Under the pieces are notes generated by a model. That model was not told the DNA's origin. It did not search any database and saw only the letters and a list, made by a program, of their open reading frames with translations. From Agarilytica sp033852165 (GTDB taxonomy: Bacteria; Pseudomonadota; Gammaproteobacteria; Pseudomonadales; Cellvibrionaceae), in NCBI GenBank assembly GCA_033852165.1, contig JAWSUZ010000034.1:1-64000 (forward strand): 64,000 nucleotides of DNA, given 5' to 3'. This document shows, piece after piece, positions 35,595-46,198 of the stretch. The position numbers and the translations under genes are program-made. The first letter of the stretch is position 1. Each line of letters starts with the position of its first letter.

Positions 35595-38500
35595 ATGATC
35601 ATGTTTAAATTGTCCAAAATTAGTAAGAGTTTCGCCCTGGCATCCTTTGCCTCTATGGCGCTCTTCGGTTGTTCTGGCGGAGAAGAAGCTGGTAACGACG
35701 GTGAAGCTACCCTGTCTAATGACACAACGTTTGCATACGTTGAACGTACCATTAGTACTGAATCCCAGGCAAACATTGAAAAATATACGCAGGCTCTTGC
35801 TCAAAAAAACGAAGCCCCATTAAACGTTAGCTCTCCCTACGACTTCCGTCCCGGCGCAAAACTTGTCGTTCAAACCAGTCTAGATATTGATGCCCTATCA
35901 ACCGAAGTATTAGAGACGTACTTTGGAAGCAGTCAATTTGATGTCAAAGATTTGAGCACGTCTGAAGATGGCTCAACATTACTTTTCGCTGCGCACGGTC
36001 CAGATGGCCATTCTTCGGACTACTCTTGGAATATCTACGAATACGATTTTGTGACCAAATCCATTCGTCGTGTAATTGTGGATAACGGCCTAGCAAATGC
36101 TGGTGAAGACACAGATCCAACGTACACGGACGAAGGCGGAATTGTTTTTTCCTCAGACCGAGCGGCAGGTAACCCTAATAGCCCAATAGACAATATTGTT
36201 GACGAAGAAGATGGTGAAAACTGCTTCAAAGTTAGCCCTAGCGAAAGACCTTCTTTGTTGCACTCAATGAGTCTAGAAGGTAGCGACATTCTTCAATTAA
36301 CATACGGAAACAATCACGACCTTCACCCATTGACAATGAATGATGGGCGAATTGTTTTTGTTCGTTGGTCTCGTAGCTATGAGCTAGTAAAAGAGTGTGG
36401 TGTCAATTTCCAAAAGCCAATGTCTCGTGAGGCTGGCTATGGTGATTTGTTTTCTCAGCAAAAAGCTTCTGGCTTGTCTAAGCCTGAGCTTTGGTCAGAT
36501 GACGCTATGTGTCAGTACGCGATTGAAACTCCTGTTGGAGCAGTGGTTGCAACGAATAATTACACTATTTTGCGTATGACTTCAGCTGGAGACAGTATGG
36601 AGCAGCTTTATGATACGGTTAGTGTTGGTGGCTCAGACGCAGCATTTTTGGCTATCAGTGAAATTAAGCAGGCTGAAAACGGCAAGCTCGTTGCGATACT
36701 TCAGCATGAATACAATCAGTTCCTTGGTGGTAGCCCTGTTGAATTACAATCTCCTCAATCGGGTGATGCGGAACAAGTATTTGGTGGATTTGCGCCTAAG
36801 TCAGTGATTGATGGGGAAGTGGACCTGTATCCTAACCAAGTTTCAGTTAAGGGTTGGTACAGTGCACTTGAGACCTACCGTGACGGTTCTGATCGCGCCT
36901 TAGTGAGCTGGTCAAAATGTACCACTATAGACGATAGAAATATCAGCTCCTTTTGCCGTGATGATTCGAATATAGACGACATTGATAGTCGCTATGGTTT
37001 GTGGGTGCTAGATAATAAGAAAATGCTTCCGATCGTTAAAACGAAGCAGAACACCGTATATACCGATATTGCGATTGCCCAACCTCAGGCGAACGGCGAC
37101 TTCCCGTATGAACCTTTTAATGCGAACTTTGAAGATAACTTGGATAGTTCTCAAATTATTTGTGACGATCCTTCTGTTGTAGTAGTTCCTACACCACCGC
37201 CAGCTTGGCAGCCTACGCCAATTGTAATGCCTACGCCTACTGAGCCACCGCCCCCAGTTACGCCAGCATTTGTTTTTGAGACTCCAGCACCAACAGTTTT
37301 GCCTAGGCCTGTGCCCACAATATTGCCAACTCCTATTCCTACGGCTCAACCAACGCCAATAGTAGTGCCAACGTCGACTCCAGTTCCAACGAGCGAACCA
37401 ACACCAACAATAGCTCCAACGTCGACTCCAGTTCCAGCGATTGAGCCAACGCCAACAGCAACTCCGGCTCCGACTATTGAGCCAACGCCAACAGTAGAAC
37501 CAACAGCGACTCCAGTTCCAACGATTGAGCCAACGCCAACAGCAACTCCGGCTCTGACTATTGAGCCAACGCCAACANNNNNNNNNNNNNNNNNNNNNNN
37601 NNNNNNNNNNNNNNNNNNNNNNNNNNNNNNNNNNNNNNNACTATTGAGCCAACGCCAACAATAGAGCCAACTCCGACTCCTGTTCCAACGATTGAGCCAA
37701 CGCCAGTAGTAGAACCAACTCCGACTCCTGTTCCAACGATTGAGCCAACGCCAGTAGTAGAACCAACTCCGACTCCAGTTCCAACGATTGAGCCAACGCC
37801 AACAGCAGAGCCAACTGTAACTCCAGTTCCGACTATTGAACCAACACCAACAGTGGAGCCAACTGCAACTCCGGTTCCGACTATTGAGCCAACGCCAACA
37901 GTAGAGCCAACAGCGACTCCAGTTCCAACGATTGAGCCAACGCCAACAGCAGAGCCAACTGCAACTCCGGTTCCGACTATTGAGCCAACGCCAACAGTAG
38001 AGCCAACTCCGACTCCAGTTCCAACGATTGAGCCAACGCCGACAGTTACACCAGATCCTGAGCCTACGTCTCCGCCTGAGCCAATAAACTCTCAGCCGAT
38101 AGCTGATGCCGGTGAAAATGTTGACACCTTTGTTGCTCATTTGGTTCGTTTAAGCGGTGGCGGAAGTACTGACCCTGATGGCGACGCTCTAACTTATCAA
38201 TGGAGTATTACTGAAGCTGATCCATACGATGGCTTAACACTAGTTTTGGCTAATTCGGAGACCGCTGTTCTGGTAGCTAAGCATCAAGGCGATTACGTTG
38301 TTCAGCTTGTAGTTTCAGATGGCCAGGTTGAAAGCGAACCTGATTTTGTAACAATCACTATTGCAAATTCTCCTCCCGTTGCTGATGCCGGGGCGGATGT
38401 TGTCGCAGGTGTTGGTGAAACAGTTACACTCGATGGTAGTAACAGTGGTGACGCGGATGGCGATATCATTTCCTATTCTTGGTCTGTTGTAAGTGGCCCT

Positions 38501-40684
38501 GTAGACGGCATTTTGTTTGGAGATATGAACAGCGAAATGCCAGAAGTCGAAGTGTTGGAGCAGGGCGACTATCAAATACAGTTGATCGTTAGCGATGGGC
38601 AGGTGGATAGCGAGGCCGACCTGGTTCAGATTACTTCCGAAAATATAGTACCTGTCGCGAATGCTGGCGAAGATCAAGTTGCAAATGTTGGTGATGATGT
38701 TCAGCTTGACGGAAGCGCATCGTTCGATCCTGACGGGGCTGCTCTCACATATATTTGGTCTATCGCTTCAGCGTCTACATCTGAAGGTATAAGTCTTTCT
38801 TCTACCGGTAGCGTTACTCCAAGCGTTGTTGTCAATGCTCAAGGCGACTATGTCCTTCAATTGATTGTTAATGATGGTCAAGACGATAGTATTGCCGATC
38901 AAGTTCAGATCAGCGTTGGTAATGTCGCTCCAGTGGCTAATGCAGGCAATGATCAGCCTGTACACGTAGGCTCAGAAATAACGCTAGACGGTTCCGCGAG
39001 TACTGATGCAGATGGCGACGCTTTGACTTATCGCTGGTCAGTTGTCGAAGCTTCTGACGAAGATGGCATAGAGTTGTTGTCAACGACTGATGTCCGTCCA
39101 GGCGTTCGTGTTAACAGCTTGGGTACTTATAAAATTGCATTGGTCGTGAATGACGGCAAAGAAGATAGTGACGCTGATGAGGTCTTGCTCGATGTTGGTA
39201 ATATAGCTCCGATCGCTGATGCGGGTGAAAATCAGTCAGGCTTCCCTAATGAGATAATCTCTTTGAGTGGTGCAGGCAGCTCTGACATTGATGGTGATTT
39301 ATTGACATATACTTGGTCTGTTTTGAATGCACCTGCAGGCAGTACTTCACAAATTGGCAGCTCGGAAAGCGTAAGCGCTAGTTTTGAGCCTGATTTGTTA
39401 GGCCAATACACTATCCAGCTCGTTGTAAATGATGGCTTCTCTGATTCAGATCCCGATGTGATGACGATTGATAGTTCTAATGTGGCGCCAGTCGCAAAAG
39501 CAGGCAATGATCGCAGTGCTTTACTGGATCAATTAATCAGCTTGGATGGTTCTGCAAGCTCTGATGCCGAAGGCGATGAGTTGACGTACAGCTGGAGTAT
39601 TATTAGTCAGCCTAGTGGTGGAAGTGCGACATTGACTGGAGAGGCGTCTTCAACACCGTCATTTCAAATGTCAGCTTTCGGAGATTACGTTGTTCAACTA
39701 ATCGTTAATGATGGCTACCAGGACAGTGTTCCAGACTCTCTTATTATTACCTCAGAGAACTTAGCGCCTGTTGCTAACGCTGGCGAAGATAGTGAAGCAG
39801 AGATTGAAGATAGTGTTGCGCTTAATGGTTCGGCTAGTTATGACCCAGAGGGTATGGAGCTAAGCTATCAATGGAGCTTCACAAGCCTTCCTGACGACGC
39901 CAATATTGAACTTACAGATGTATCTACGATGTCTCCTAGTTTTGTTCCGGATGTCGCCGGTACGTATGTTGTTCAATTGATTGTGGAAGATGGTGAATTT
40001 ACGGATAACGATACTGTAACCATAGTTGTGAAAGAGCCTGTGTTTGAGTGCGATTATTCAGATGCAAATACACGTAAATTCCCTGCGATTGTTCGTGACT
40101 TTAAAGACAGTCATCCTGATTTCGAATACGTCATTGCGTATGAAGAAGGTATCGTTGAATCGGAGTTAGGTAGTGACGGTTTACCTGTTTACGCGAACCC
40201 AGACGGTTCAACACAAACAACTAATGGTGTTGAATCATTTAACCAGTGGTATAGAGACGTTGAAGGTGTAAACAAACGAATTCCTAAGGAATTCGAAATG
40301 GTTCGCGGTAGTGAAGGTTATTGGGAGTATCGCAACTTTGACTTCTTCCCTATCGATGATATGGGTTGGGGTAACGAGGGTCGTAGCCATAACTATCACT
40401 TTACGTTGGAATCACATCTCGTATTTGATTTTGAGGGTGATGAATATTTCTGGTTCGGCGGCGATGACGATCTTTGGGTGTTTATTAACGGTAAGCTAGC
40501 TATCGACATTGGCGGCGTTCACGGTGTGATCGTTAAGAGTATTTCTTTAGCTGACAAGGCATGGGAGCTTGGTTTAGTACCTGGCGAGAGATATACCTTC
40601 GATTTATTCTTCGCTGAGCGACATACAGTTAAATCAACATTTAAGTTCCAAACTAATATCAACTTGGAATGTGGCGAGTTTTAA
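35595..40684 (+). CDS. Giant PKD-domain lipoprotein with C-terminal fibro-slime domain (contains assembly gap)
   Basis: About 1,675 residues plus the gap. Start MIMFKLSKISK (ATG 35601 or GTG 35589 are alternatives) with lipobox LFGC. In order: a TolB/propeller-like region (about residues 60-520, repeated GGIVFSSDRAAG and DGRIVFVRWSR elements), a Pro-Thr linker built of 16-residue repeats, seven PKD/Ig-like domains of about 90 residues from 38085 to 40040 (each P.A.AG.D..., SxDxDGDxLTYxW), and a fibro-slime domain from about 40050 with FEGDEYFWFGGDDDLWVFI. Fibro-slime domains occur in Fibrobacter and myxobacterial surface proteins. The 62-N gap at 37578-37639 shifts frame as written; both sides are in phase if its length is a multiple of three. 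Adjacent to the Glt-like operon, it is a likely surface adhesin. Confidence 0.75.
37380..38060 (+). repeat. Tandem 48-bp (16-residue) Pro/Thr repeat with internal assembly gap
   Basis: The unit encodes IEPTPTVEPTATPVPT with small changes (A/V/I at position 7; T, A or V variants). Eight full units follow the gap (37643-38026) and degenerate units precede it. The gap of 62 N at 37578-37639 lies inside, the classic place for assembly collapse, so the true copy number is unknown and may vary between strains. Confidence 0.85.
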
Positions 40685-40696
40685 AAACACTTCGAT

Positions 40697-40728
40697 TAAA
40701 AGCCCAGCTTAAGCTGGGCTTTTTTTTG
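40697..40728 (+). terminator. Intrinsic terminator after the fibro-slime gene
   Basis: aaaagcccagctt and aagctgggctttt form a perfect 13-bp stem ending in a run of eight T (40720-40727), 13 bp after the stop codon. Confidence 0.92.
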
Positions 40729-41090
40729 TCTCAATGTTCTCTAATTTAGTCGCCTGTTGAGAACATTTTTAGGGCGAGTGTTTTATTCTCCAACCCGAGA
40801 TGAAAAGCAGCAGCAAAACGCCAAAAATCTCGCCAACTTTTTATAATTAGAAAAGCTGCTTTATTGCACTGCTGTTTTTGCGACGCCTGTCACGAAACTG
40901 TTCTGGTGTGGGATGGTTTGTCAACAGTGTAGCCATGGATTTGCTTCTGTTACGTTCGTCTAATCAGTGTGTTTATATTTTGAAATACGATGTAATCATT
41001 CTTTTGTGAATTAAAAAGTAGCGCTTAGATTGTTTGTAAATTTGACCAAAAATAAACGTTTTGCGGGCTTAGAATAGTGTAGATTTAGAA

Positions 41091-41119
41091 GTGAGCCTAC
41101 CGAAAAAGGTAAAGCTCAC
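41091..41119 (+). promoter_or_regulatory. Stem-loop in the leader of the bactofilin gene
   Basis: gtgagc-c-tacc-gaaaaa-ggta-aa-gctcac forms a two-part stem 58 bp before the bactofilin start. It has no T-tract, so it may be an RNA leader structure or an operator. Otherwise 40729-41176 shows no gene. Confidence 0.4.
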
Positions 41120-41176
41120 AAGTTTTATTCGATATCTTTATGCGCGTTGTTTACCTGAAATGCTAGGTTGTAATTA

Positions 41177-41779
41177 ATGGATATAACATTCCCAAAGCTA
41201 TTTAATTTTTTTGACGATGATAGTCAAGATCGAGAAATAACGTGCCCAACCCCTGGAGAGTCTCGTATGCTAAATCATCGCTCTGAAGCAAAGCAGGAAG
41301 AGCCAACTGTATATTCTGTCGATAACTCAGCGTCTATGCGGCAGAGAACGGAAGCAAAAGTGCCCACGGCAGTTATTGGTCCAAAGATTCGTTTTAAGGG
41401 CGAGTTAGTCGGTGAAGAAGATTTGCTGGTGCAGGGGCACGTCGAAGGCACTATTGATTTGAAAGGGCATCATTTAACTGTAGGTGAACAGGGTGTTCTT
41501 CGAGCAAATGTTTCAGCTAAAACCATTACGGTTGAAGGTCGAGTAGATGGTGATCTTCATGGCGAAGAGCGCATTGCTATACGGGCCTCAAGCCAGGTGC
41601 AGGGCAATATAAAAGCCGAGCGCGTTATATTAGAGGATGGAGCGAAATTCAGAGGTTCTATCGACATGGACATGGATTCTAGTAACGAGAAAATTAGCGA
41701 TGTGAAAGCTATGGCCGGACATAAGGAAAATGACTTATCAAAAGAAAAGCATTTTAAAAAGCCGGATGAGAGCGTGTGA
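41177..41779 (+). CDS. Bactofilin (polymer-forming cytoskeletal protein)
   Basis: 200 residues. The central bactofilin domain (about 55-162) shows the right-handed beta-helix repeat: IRFKGELVGEEDLLVQGHVE, LTVGEQGVLRANVSAKTI, VDGDLHGEERIAIRASSQV, IKAERVILEDGAKF. The N-terminus (1-54) is longer than usual and starts with IT-FPKLFNF. Bactofilins polymerise without nucleotide and organise envelope enzymes or polar structures. It is followed closely by the duplicated methyltransferase-like gene, suggesting a shared function in cell shape or polarity. Confidence 0.9.
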   Translation: MDITFPKLFNFFDDDSQDREITCPTPGESRMLNHRSEAKQEEPTVYSVDNSASMRQRTEAKVPTAVIGPKIRFKGELVGEEDLLVQGHVEGTIDLKGHHLTVGEQGVLRANVSAKTITVEGRVDGDLHGEERIAIRASSQVQGNIKAERVILEDGAKFRGSIDMDMDSSNEKISDVKAMAGHKENDLSKEKHFKKPDESV

Positions 41780-41846
41780 AATTTATTCAAAATGTAGCGT
41801 TATTGGTGATACTATCCACGTTGGTGAATCCTTAACCTAAATTACT

Positions 41847-43106
41847 ATGTTGTTACATCGATCTCCCGCATTTACTGCGATATACAATGAAATCAAGAAC
41901 TCGGATCGGAATAGAGTTCTTGAACTGGGCCCCATGAGTGGAGGCTGCTTCCAGTTGTTTTCGCAATTAAGCTGCAAGATTCAAGTTGAGAATTTTGCCG
42001 ATAGTTTACGAGAGCATTTATTGTCTGAAAGTGATATTAGCGAATTTGATATACTGTCTAATTTAGCTAGCTACAAAGAAGAAGATAAGTTCGATGTTAT
42101 TCTTATTTGGGATTTACTGAATTACCTTAATTTAGGGCAGATTACACAACTTTTCGATTATTTACGTCCGTACTGTAAGCCTAATACTTTGGTATATATG
42201 CTGCGTTATGCAGACAAAAATATTCCCCATATCCCTCGTAAGTTTAGTGTTAAAGATAAGTATTTATTAGAGCTGTCGGACGATGATGTACGTCCGCGTT
42301 TAACGCCTCACTATAGTACTATACAGCTTCTTCGTTCGATGCCTGGATATTATATGCAAGATACCTTGCTTGGGCAGACTGGAATGTTGAAGGGAATCAC
42401 TGAGCATGTATTGCGTTTTTTACCGAGTGCTGAATCAAAACACCTGATCAGTAAATCTGAAACGACTCGAACTGATCTGGTTCAACCTCCAACCGTTTAC
42501 GGAACAAAAAATCATTTATCTCCGTCAATAGCCGAGGTGATGAGTTTGTTGCAAAGTGATGATGATTTTGTGGTGTTGGATCTGGGAGCTCCTGCAAACA
42601 GGCCAGAAGATGATGTTGTTAAGCGGTCGGGTTCGTATTTTCGTGTTGATTTATTCTCATTACTGGAACTGTGCCGATCCCAAAAAACGGAGACGCTCAA
42701 TTTATCAGTGCTTGATTACCAAATGTCTAAAAAGTTTGACGTAATTTTGGTCTGGGATTTATTTAATTACTGTACTCCAGCTCAAATTCAGCAGTTAGAT
42801 AGGGCATTGGCTTCTATAAGTCATTCTGATACTTTTTTACTTTCTTATATGTATACCGGGCGCAACCATCCGAGCACGCCTAGCCGTTTTGAGGTCGTTG
42901 ATGGAAGTAAAGTTTCAGTGTCAACCACCTCAGCATCATTCTCTACGTTAAAAAGCGTTACGGGTGTTAGTCTTTTGAGATTGTTGGAATCATTCGGTAT
43001 GGACAAAACGTACGCTTATCGAGATGGTATGGATCGCAATATTATTGAGTACATTTTTGCTTTTAATGAGCGTGCGGCTACGATGCAAATAAAAAAATCT
43101 GGTTGA
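41847..43106 (+). CDS. Internally duplicated, degenerate methyltransferase-like protein
   Basis: 419 residues made of two about 200-residue halves. Each has a nucleotide-fold first strand (RVLELGPMSGG near 24; VVLDLGAPANR near 250), then KFDVILIWDLLNYLNLGQI in the first half and KFDVILVWDLFNYCTPAQI in the second, each followed by a Leu-rich helix and the parallel HIPRKFSV/STPSRFEV motif. The glycine-rich SAM loop (GxGxG) is lost in both copies, so catalysis is doubtful. It lies 67 bp after the bactofilin gene and probably shares its transcript. No function assigned. Confidence 0.6.
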   Translation: MLLHRSPAFTAIYNEIKNSDRNRVLELGPMSGGCFQLFSQLSCKIQVENFADSLREHLLSESDISEFDILSNLASYKEEDKFDVILIWDLLNYLNLGQITQLFDYLRPYCKPNTLVYMLRYADKNIPHIPRKFSVKDKYLLELSDDDVRPRLTPHYSTIQLLRSMPGYYMQDTLLGQTGMLKGITEHVLRFLPSAESKHLISKSETTRTDLVQPPTVYGTKNHLSPSIAEVMSLLQSDDDFVVLDLGAPANRPEDDVVKRSGSYFRVDLFSLLELCRSQKTETLNLSVLDYQMSKKFDVILVWDLFNYCTPAQIQQLDRALASISHSDTFLLSYMYTGRNHPSTPSRFEVVDGSKVSVSTTSASFSTLKSVTGVSLLRLLESFGMDKTYAYRDGMDRNIIEYIFAFNERAATMQIKKSG

Positions 43107-43140
43107 TTACGACCATATATAAACAGAGCCTACAGCAACC

Positions 43141-43238
43141 GAATTTAAAGCGCTGTCGTTATACTGACCGTGGTGGTTGTTAGGAATGACTGAGCGCCCA
43201 TATCGAGTGGTGAAAATCTGACATTTTGAATCCTCTCT
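43141..43238 (+). repeat. ~98-bp palindromic intergenic repeat, copy in opposite orientation to 10684-10781
   Basis: Starts gaatttaaagcgctgtc, contains cgcccatatc (43195-43204) and tctgacattttgaatc (43216-43231), and aligns without gaps to the reverse complement of 10684-10781. It occupies the gap between the methyltransferase-like gene and the DUF4382 gene (43107-43435), which holds no other feature. Confidence 0.7.
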
Positions 43239-43435
43239 CGGTACAACTCCTTTTTATGGGCCGAAACTAATTTATTAATCCCCATTTTTTCAAAATAACC
43301 TCCTTTTTTGTCAACCTATTCTTCGGTAATGCGTTAATACAGTTAGACGCGTCCAATTCATTGGGTAATTTTAACTCTTAATTATGAAATTACCCGTATT
43401 TGTAGCCCTATTGGGCCGATACTGGAGAATAAATC

Positions 43436-45283
43436 ATGACCATAATAGAAAATATTGTTGGGTTGCCACGTCGAATTTCTCGACTGGCCACGGTAGGGGT
43501 GTTTAGCCTTGCCCTGATGGCTTGCGGAGGTGGTGGCTCTACTGATTCAGTCAGCGCTATCGACGCCGCCTCAAGCGAAGATGAATTCGCTAAATTATCT
43601 GTCAGTCTTACAGACGCAGAAGGTGACTTTCTTACTTACCAAGTGGATGTGACGAATATTAGTCTTACAAGCTCGAACGGAGCCGTGATCAACCTTTTAC
43701 CTCAAACTACTACGATAGACTTCGCCCAATATGTTGAAGTGACAGAACTACTAACCATTTTAGATGCACCTGCAGGACGATATGACAGTGTGTCAATGAG
43801 TCTTGATTTCAGCAACGCGCAGGTTATCGTGCAAAATGACGCTGGTGATCCAATCTTGGCTGATGTTGTTGATGAAGAGGGGCAGGAATTATCAGAGGTT
43901 ACTGTTGAGATTATATTCAACGATCAGAGTGGCTTTGTACTTCGGCCCGGCACGCCCGCCCAAATCACGCTGGACTTTGATTTGGATGCCTCGAATGAAA
44001 TATCGATAAATGGTGACTCTGCGACGGTAACGGTTCAGCCACTATTAATTGCCGATACAATTCTTGAGGAATCCAAACCATTTCGTTTGAGGGGATTGTT
44101 GGCGAGCGTGGATGCTGAGGAGAGCAGCTTTTCGATTGATCTTCGTCCTTTTAGAACTCGTAACGGAGCCTTCGGAAGTGCTGATGTGCTTACGACTGAG
44201 TCAACCGGTTTTGAGGTTGATGGCGTTGTGCTAAATGCTTTGGAAGGTCTTGCTGCTTTAGCCGATAAAGACTCTGGCACAGCTATCGTGATAGAAGGTA
44301 TATGGGATAGAGATGCGCGCGAGTATGTCGCCACTGTGGTATATGCGGGCAGCAGCGTGCCATGGGATCAGGCAGATATTCTTCGTGGCACTGTGGTCGC
44401 ACGAGAAGGTAACAGCCTAAGCGTACGTGGTGCGATTGTGCAGTTGTCGACGGGTTCTTTTGTATTTAACGACACTTTTACCGTTGAATTGGCGCATACC
44501 ACAATCGTAACAAAACGTGGACAGGATGAATCTTCAATTGCTGAGATTTCGGTGGGCTCGGCTGTATATGCGACCGGTGTAGTGACTGACAACAGCATGA
44601 ATTCTGCTGAAGGCATGGTCAGAATCAAGGCCTCAAGTATTGCTGGTACAGTCGTTAGCGTCAGTCCATTGGTCATGGACCTTACATATATCAACGGTCG
44701 TCGCAGTGTTATCTATGATTTTTCTGAAACAGGTACATCAATGGATACAAATGCTGACCCGGACAACTATGAGGTGAATACCGGCACTTTGGATCTTTCG
44801 GGCGTGGCGGATGGTGATCCTATTCGTGCGCGAGGCTTTACTGCTGATTTTGGTTCTGCGCCGGAAGATTTCTACGCGAGCACCTTGGCTGAAGTTGCTC
44901 ACATTCGTGGTCATATGGTGATTAATTATGGCCCAGAAGGTTCGGTTAATGCGGTTACATCTATTGGTGAGGAGGGGCTTCAGTTGGATATAACCGATTC
45001 ACCTTTTCGTCACCATATCTTGATTGCTGGTATACCCCTTAATTTAGAATCACTCGACCAAATACCTTTGGTTGTGCCCGGCGGAGAACGAGGCGTCTAT
45101 ACTATTTGGAAAGATGAGCGTATAGAGGTTTATACCTTTTATGCAGAGTTTGTCGAGGCGATCGAGGGGGATTTGGAAGGCGGCGCGAGTCTTGTGAGGT
45201 TTGATGCGCAAGGGCTGTTTGATCGTACTTTGAATACATTTACCTCGAAACGATTTGGGGTTGTACTGAATAATAATGATTAA
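43436..45283 (+). CDS. DUF4382/DUF5666-type lipoprotein
   Basis: 615 residues, signal with lipobox LMAC followed by GGGGS. Residues about 50-210 match the DUF4382 pattern (LSVSLTDAEGDFLTYQVDVTNI, LLTILDAPAGRYDSVSMSL), and from about 215 onwards repeated beta units (RLRGLLASVDAEESSFSID, LRGTVVAREGNSLSVRGA, GSAVYATGVV) resemble DUF5666. Such outer-membrane lipoproteins occur widely in marine gammaproteobacteria with unknown role. Start ATG follows ggagaataa. It ends before a strong hairpin. Confidence 0.7.
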   Translation: MTIIENIVGLPRRISRLATVGVFSLALMACGGGGSTDSVSAIDAASSEDEFAKLSVSLTDAEGDFLTYQVDVTNISLTSSNGAVINLLPQTTTIDFAQYVEVTELLTILDAPAGRYDSVSMSLDFSNAQVIVQNDAGDPILADVVDEEGQELSEVTVEIIFNDQSGFVLRPGTPAQITLDFDLDASNEISINGDSATVTVQPLLIADTILEESKPFRLRGLLASVDAEESSFSIDLRPFRTRNGAFGSADVLTTESTGFEVDGVVLNALEGLAALADKDSGTAIVIEGIWDRDAREYVATVVYAGSSVPWDQADILRGTVVAREGNSLSVRGAIVQLSTGSFVFNDTFTVELAHTTIVTKRGQDESSIAEISVGSAVYATGVVTDNSMNSAEGMVRIKASSIAGTVVSVSPLVMDLTYINGRRSVIYDFSETGTSMDTNADPDNYEVNTGTLDLSGVADGDPIRARGFTADFGSAPEDFYASTLAEVAHIRGHMVINYGPEGSVNAVTSIGEEGLQLDITDSPFRHHILIAGIPLNLESLDQIPLVVPGGERGVYTIWKDERIEVYTFYAEFVEAIEGDLEGGASLVRFDAQGLFDRTLNTFTSKRFGVVLNNND

Positions 45284-45328
45284 GCGCATCTCGATTTTAT
45301 GAAGCCGGGATATTGATATTAACAAAAT

Positions 45329-45353
45329 TGCGGCGCAGTAATTATGCGCCGCA
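45329..45353 (+). terminator. GC-rich hairpin between the DUF4382 gene and the sigma operon
   Basis: tgcggcgca (45329-45337) and tgcgccgca (45345-45353) are perfectly complementary around a 7-nt loop. The following tctta is a weak T-tract, so termination is likely but not certain. It lies 12 bp before the next start. Confidence 0.6.
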
Positions 45354-45365
45354 TCTTAAAAATAT

Positions 45366-45704
45366 ATGCGAAGACACTTTTTTAAATCGATAGCTAAGCT
45401 TAAATACAGATTAATCTATACACTGTTTTTGAGCGGTTTTTGTCAGTTTTGTTACGCCGAAAACAAAGGTGAATATCCGAGTTCAAATTTTCTGGAGTTT
45501 CTTGTTGAGTTCGATAGTACTGATGATGAAACTTTTGAAATGATGATGGAGAATGGTATTCGAGATATTGAAGAAAAAGAAATGGAAAAAACGATAAGCC
45601 TAGGGAGTCTAAAAGAACGTGATGGAAGCTTTCGTGAACATTCAAAACAAAACACAAAAGACGTAAACGGTGATAAAAATGCAGCGCAGGGTAATGAGGA
45701 GTGA
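45366..45704 (+). CDS. Small exported acidic protein heading the sigma/DUF3106 operon
   Basis: 112 residues with a basic N-region and hydrophobic core (RLIYTLFLSGFCQFCYA) forming a signal peptide, then a very charged mature part rich in Asp/Glu/Lys (DSTDDETFEMMMENGIRDIEEKE). The start has no good ribosome site. Its stop lies 2 bp before the DUF3106 start. Not recognised; it appears to be an accessory protein of the operon. Confidence 0.5.
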   Translation: MRRHFFKSIAKLKYRLIYTLFLSGFCQFCYAENKGEYPSSNFLEFLVEFDSTDDETFEMMMENGIRDIEEKEMEKTISLGSLKERDGSFREHSKQNTKDVNGDKNAAQGNEE

Positions 45705-45706
45705 TA

Positions 45707-46198
45707 ATGAAATCTAAAAAGACATATCAGTTTTGTTATCACTTCATATATAAAGTATGTGCACTTCTCTTGGTGATGTTTTTTCTCCCGGTATTTACGT
45801 ATGCCGAGTCTTGGGACGATCTGACGCAGGGCCAACAAGTTGTACTTGAATCCATGCGAGAGCGATGGGATTCAATTCCTGTAGAGAAGCAGCTGAAACT
45901 TAAAAAGGCGGCTGGTCGCTGGCAATCAATGTCGGTGGAACAAAAGGACAAAGCGCTAACGCGATTTGATCGATGGAATACTTTAACACCTCAAGAGCGG
46001 AGTGCTGTTACGAAGCGTATGAACCGCTTTCGTAATTTACCCGAAAACTCAAAAAGGCGCATTCGAAAACAATTTAAACGCTTTAAAAATATGCCACAGC
46101 ATAAAAGGGCGGCACTAAAGGAACGGTGGAAAACGCTAACGCCGGCGCAAAAACGTCGGCTTTCGCAGCAGTTGAAGAAGCAGAAGAGGGCGCATTAA
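45707..46198 (+). CDS. DUF3106-domain exported protein
   Basis: ATG 45707 with gagga upstream gives 163 residues; GTG 45701 would overlap the previous stop. A signal peptide ends near PVFTYAES. The mature part is a string of short helical repeats with WxxL/M motifs (ERWDSIPVEKQLKLKKAAGR, FDRWNTLTPQERSAVTKRMN, RWKTLTPAQKRRL), the DUF3106 pattern, with a very basic C-terminus. In other proteobacteria DUF3106 genes lie in operons with an ECF sigma factor and a short anti-sigma protein, as here. Confidence 0.75.
   Translation: MKSKKTYQFCYHFIYKVCALLLVMFFLPVFTYAESWDDLTQGQQVVLESMRERWDSIPVEKQLKLKKAAGRWQSMSVEQKDKALTRFDRWNTLTPQERSAVTKRMNRFRNLPENSKRRIRKQFKRFKNMPQHKRAALKERWKTLTPAQKRRLSQQLKKQKRAH

Noticed and set aside
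37380..38060. CRISPR array
   Set aside because: Periodic units are contiguous, coding and in frame, with no unique spacers.
37346..38140. Minus-strand frame of Trp/Arg/Ser repeats across the gap
   Set aside because: Antisense of the 16-residue Pro/Thr repeat of the adhesin.
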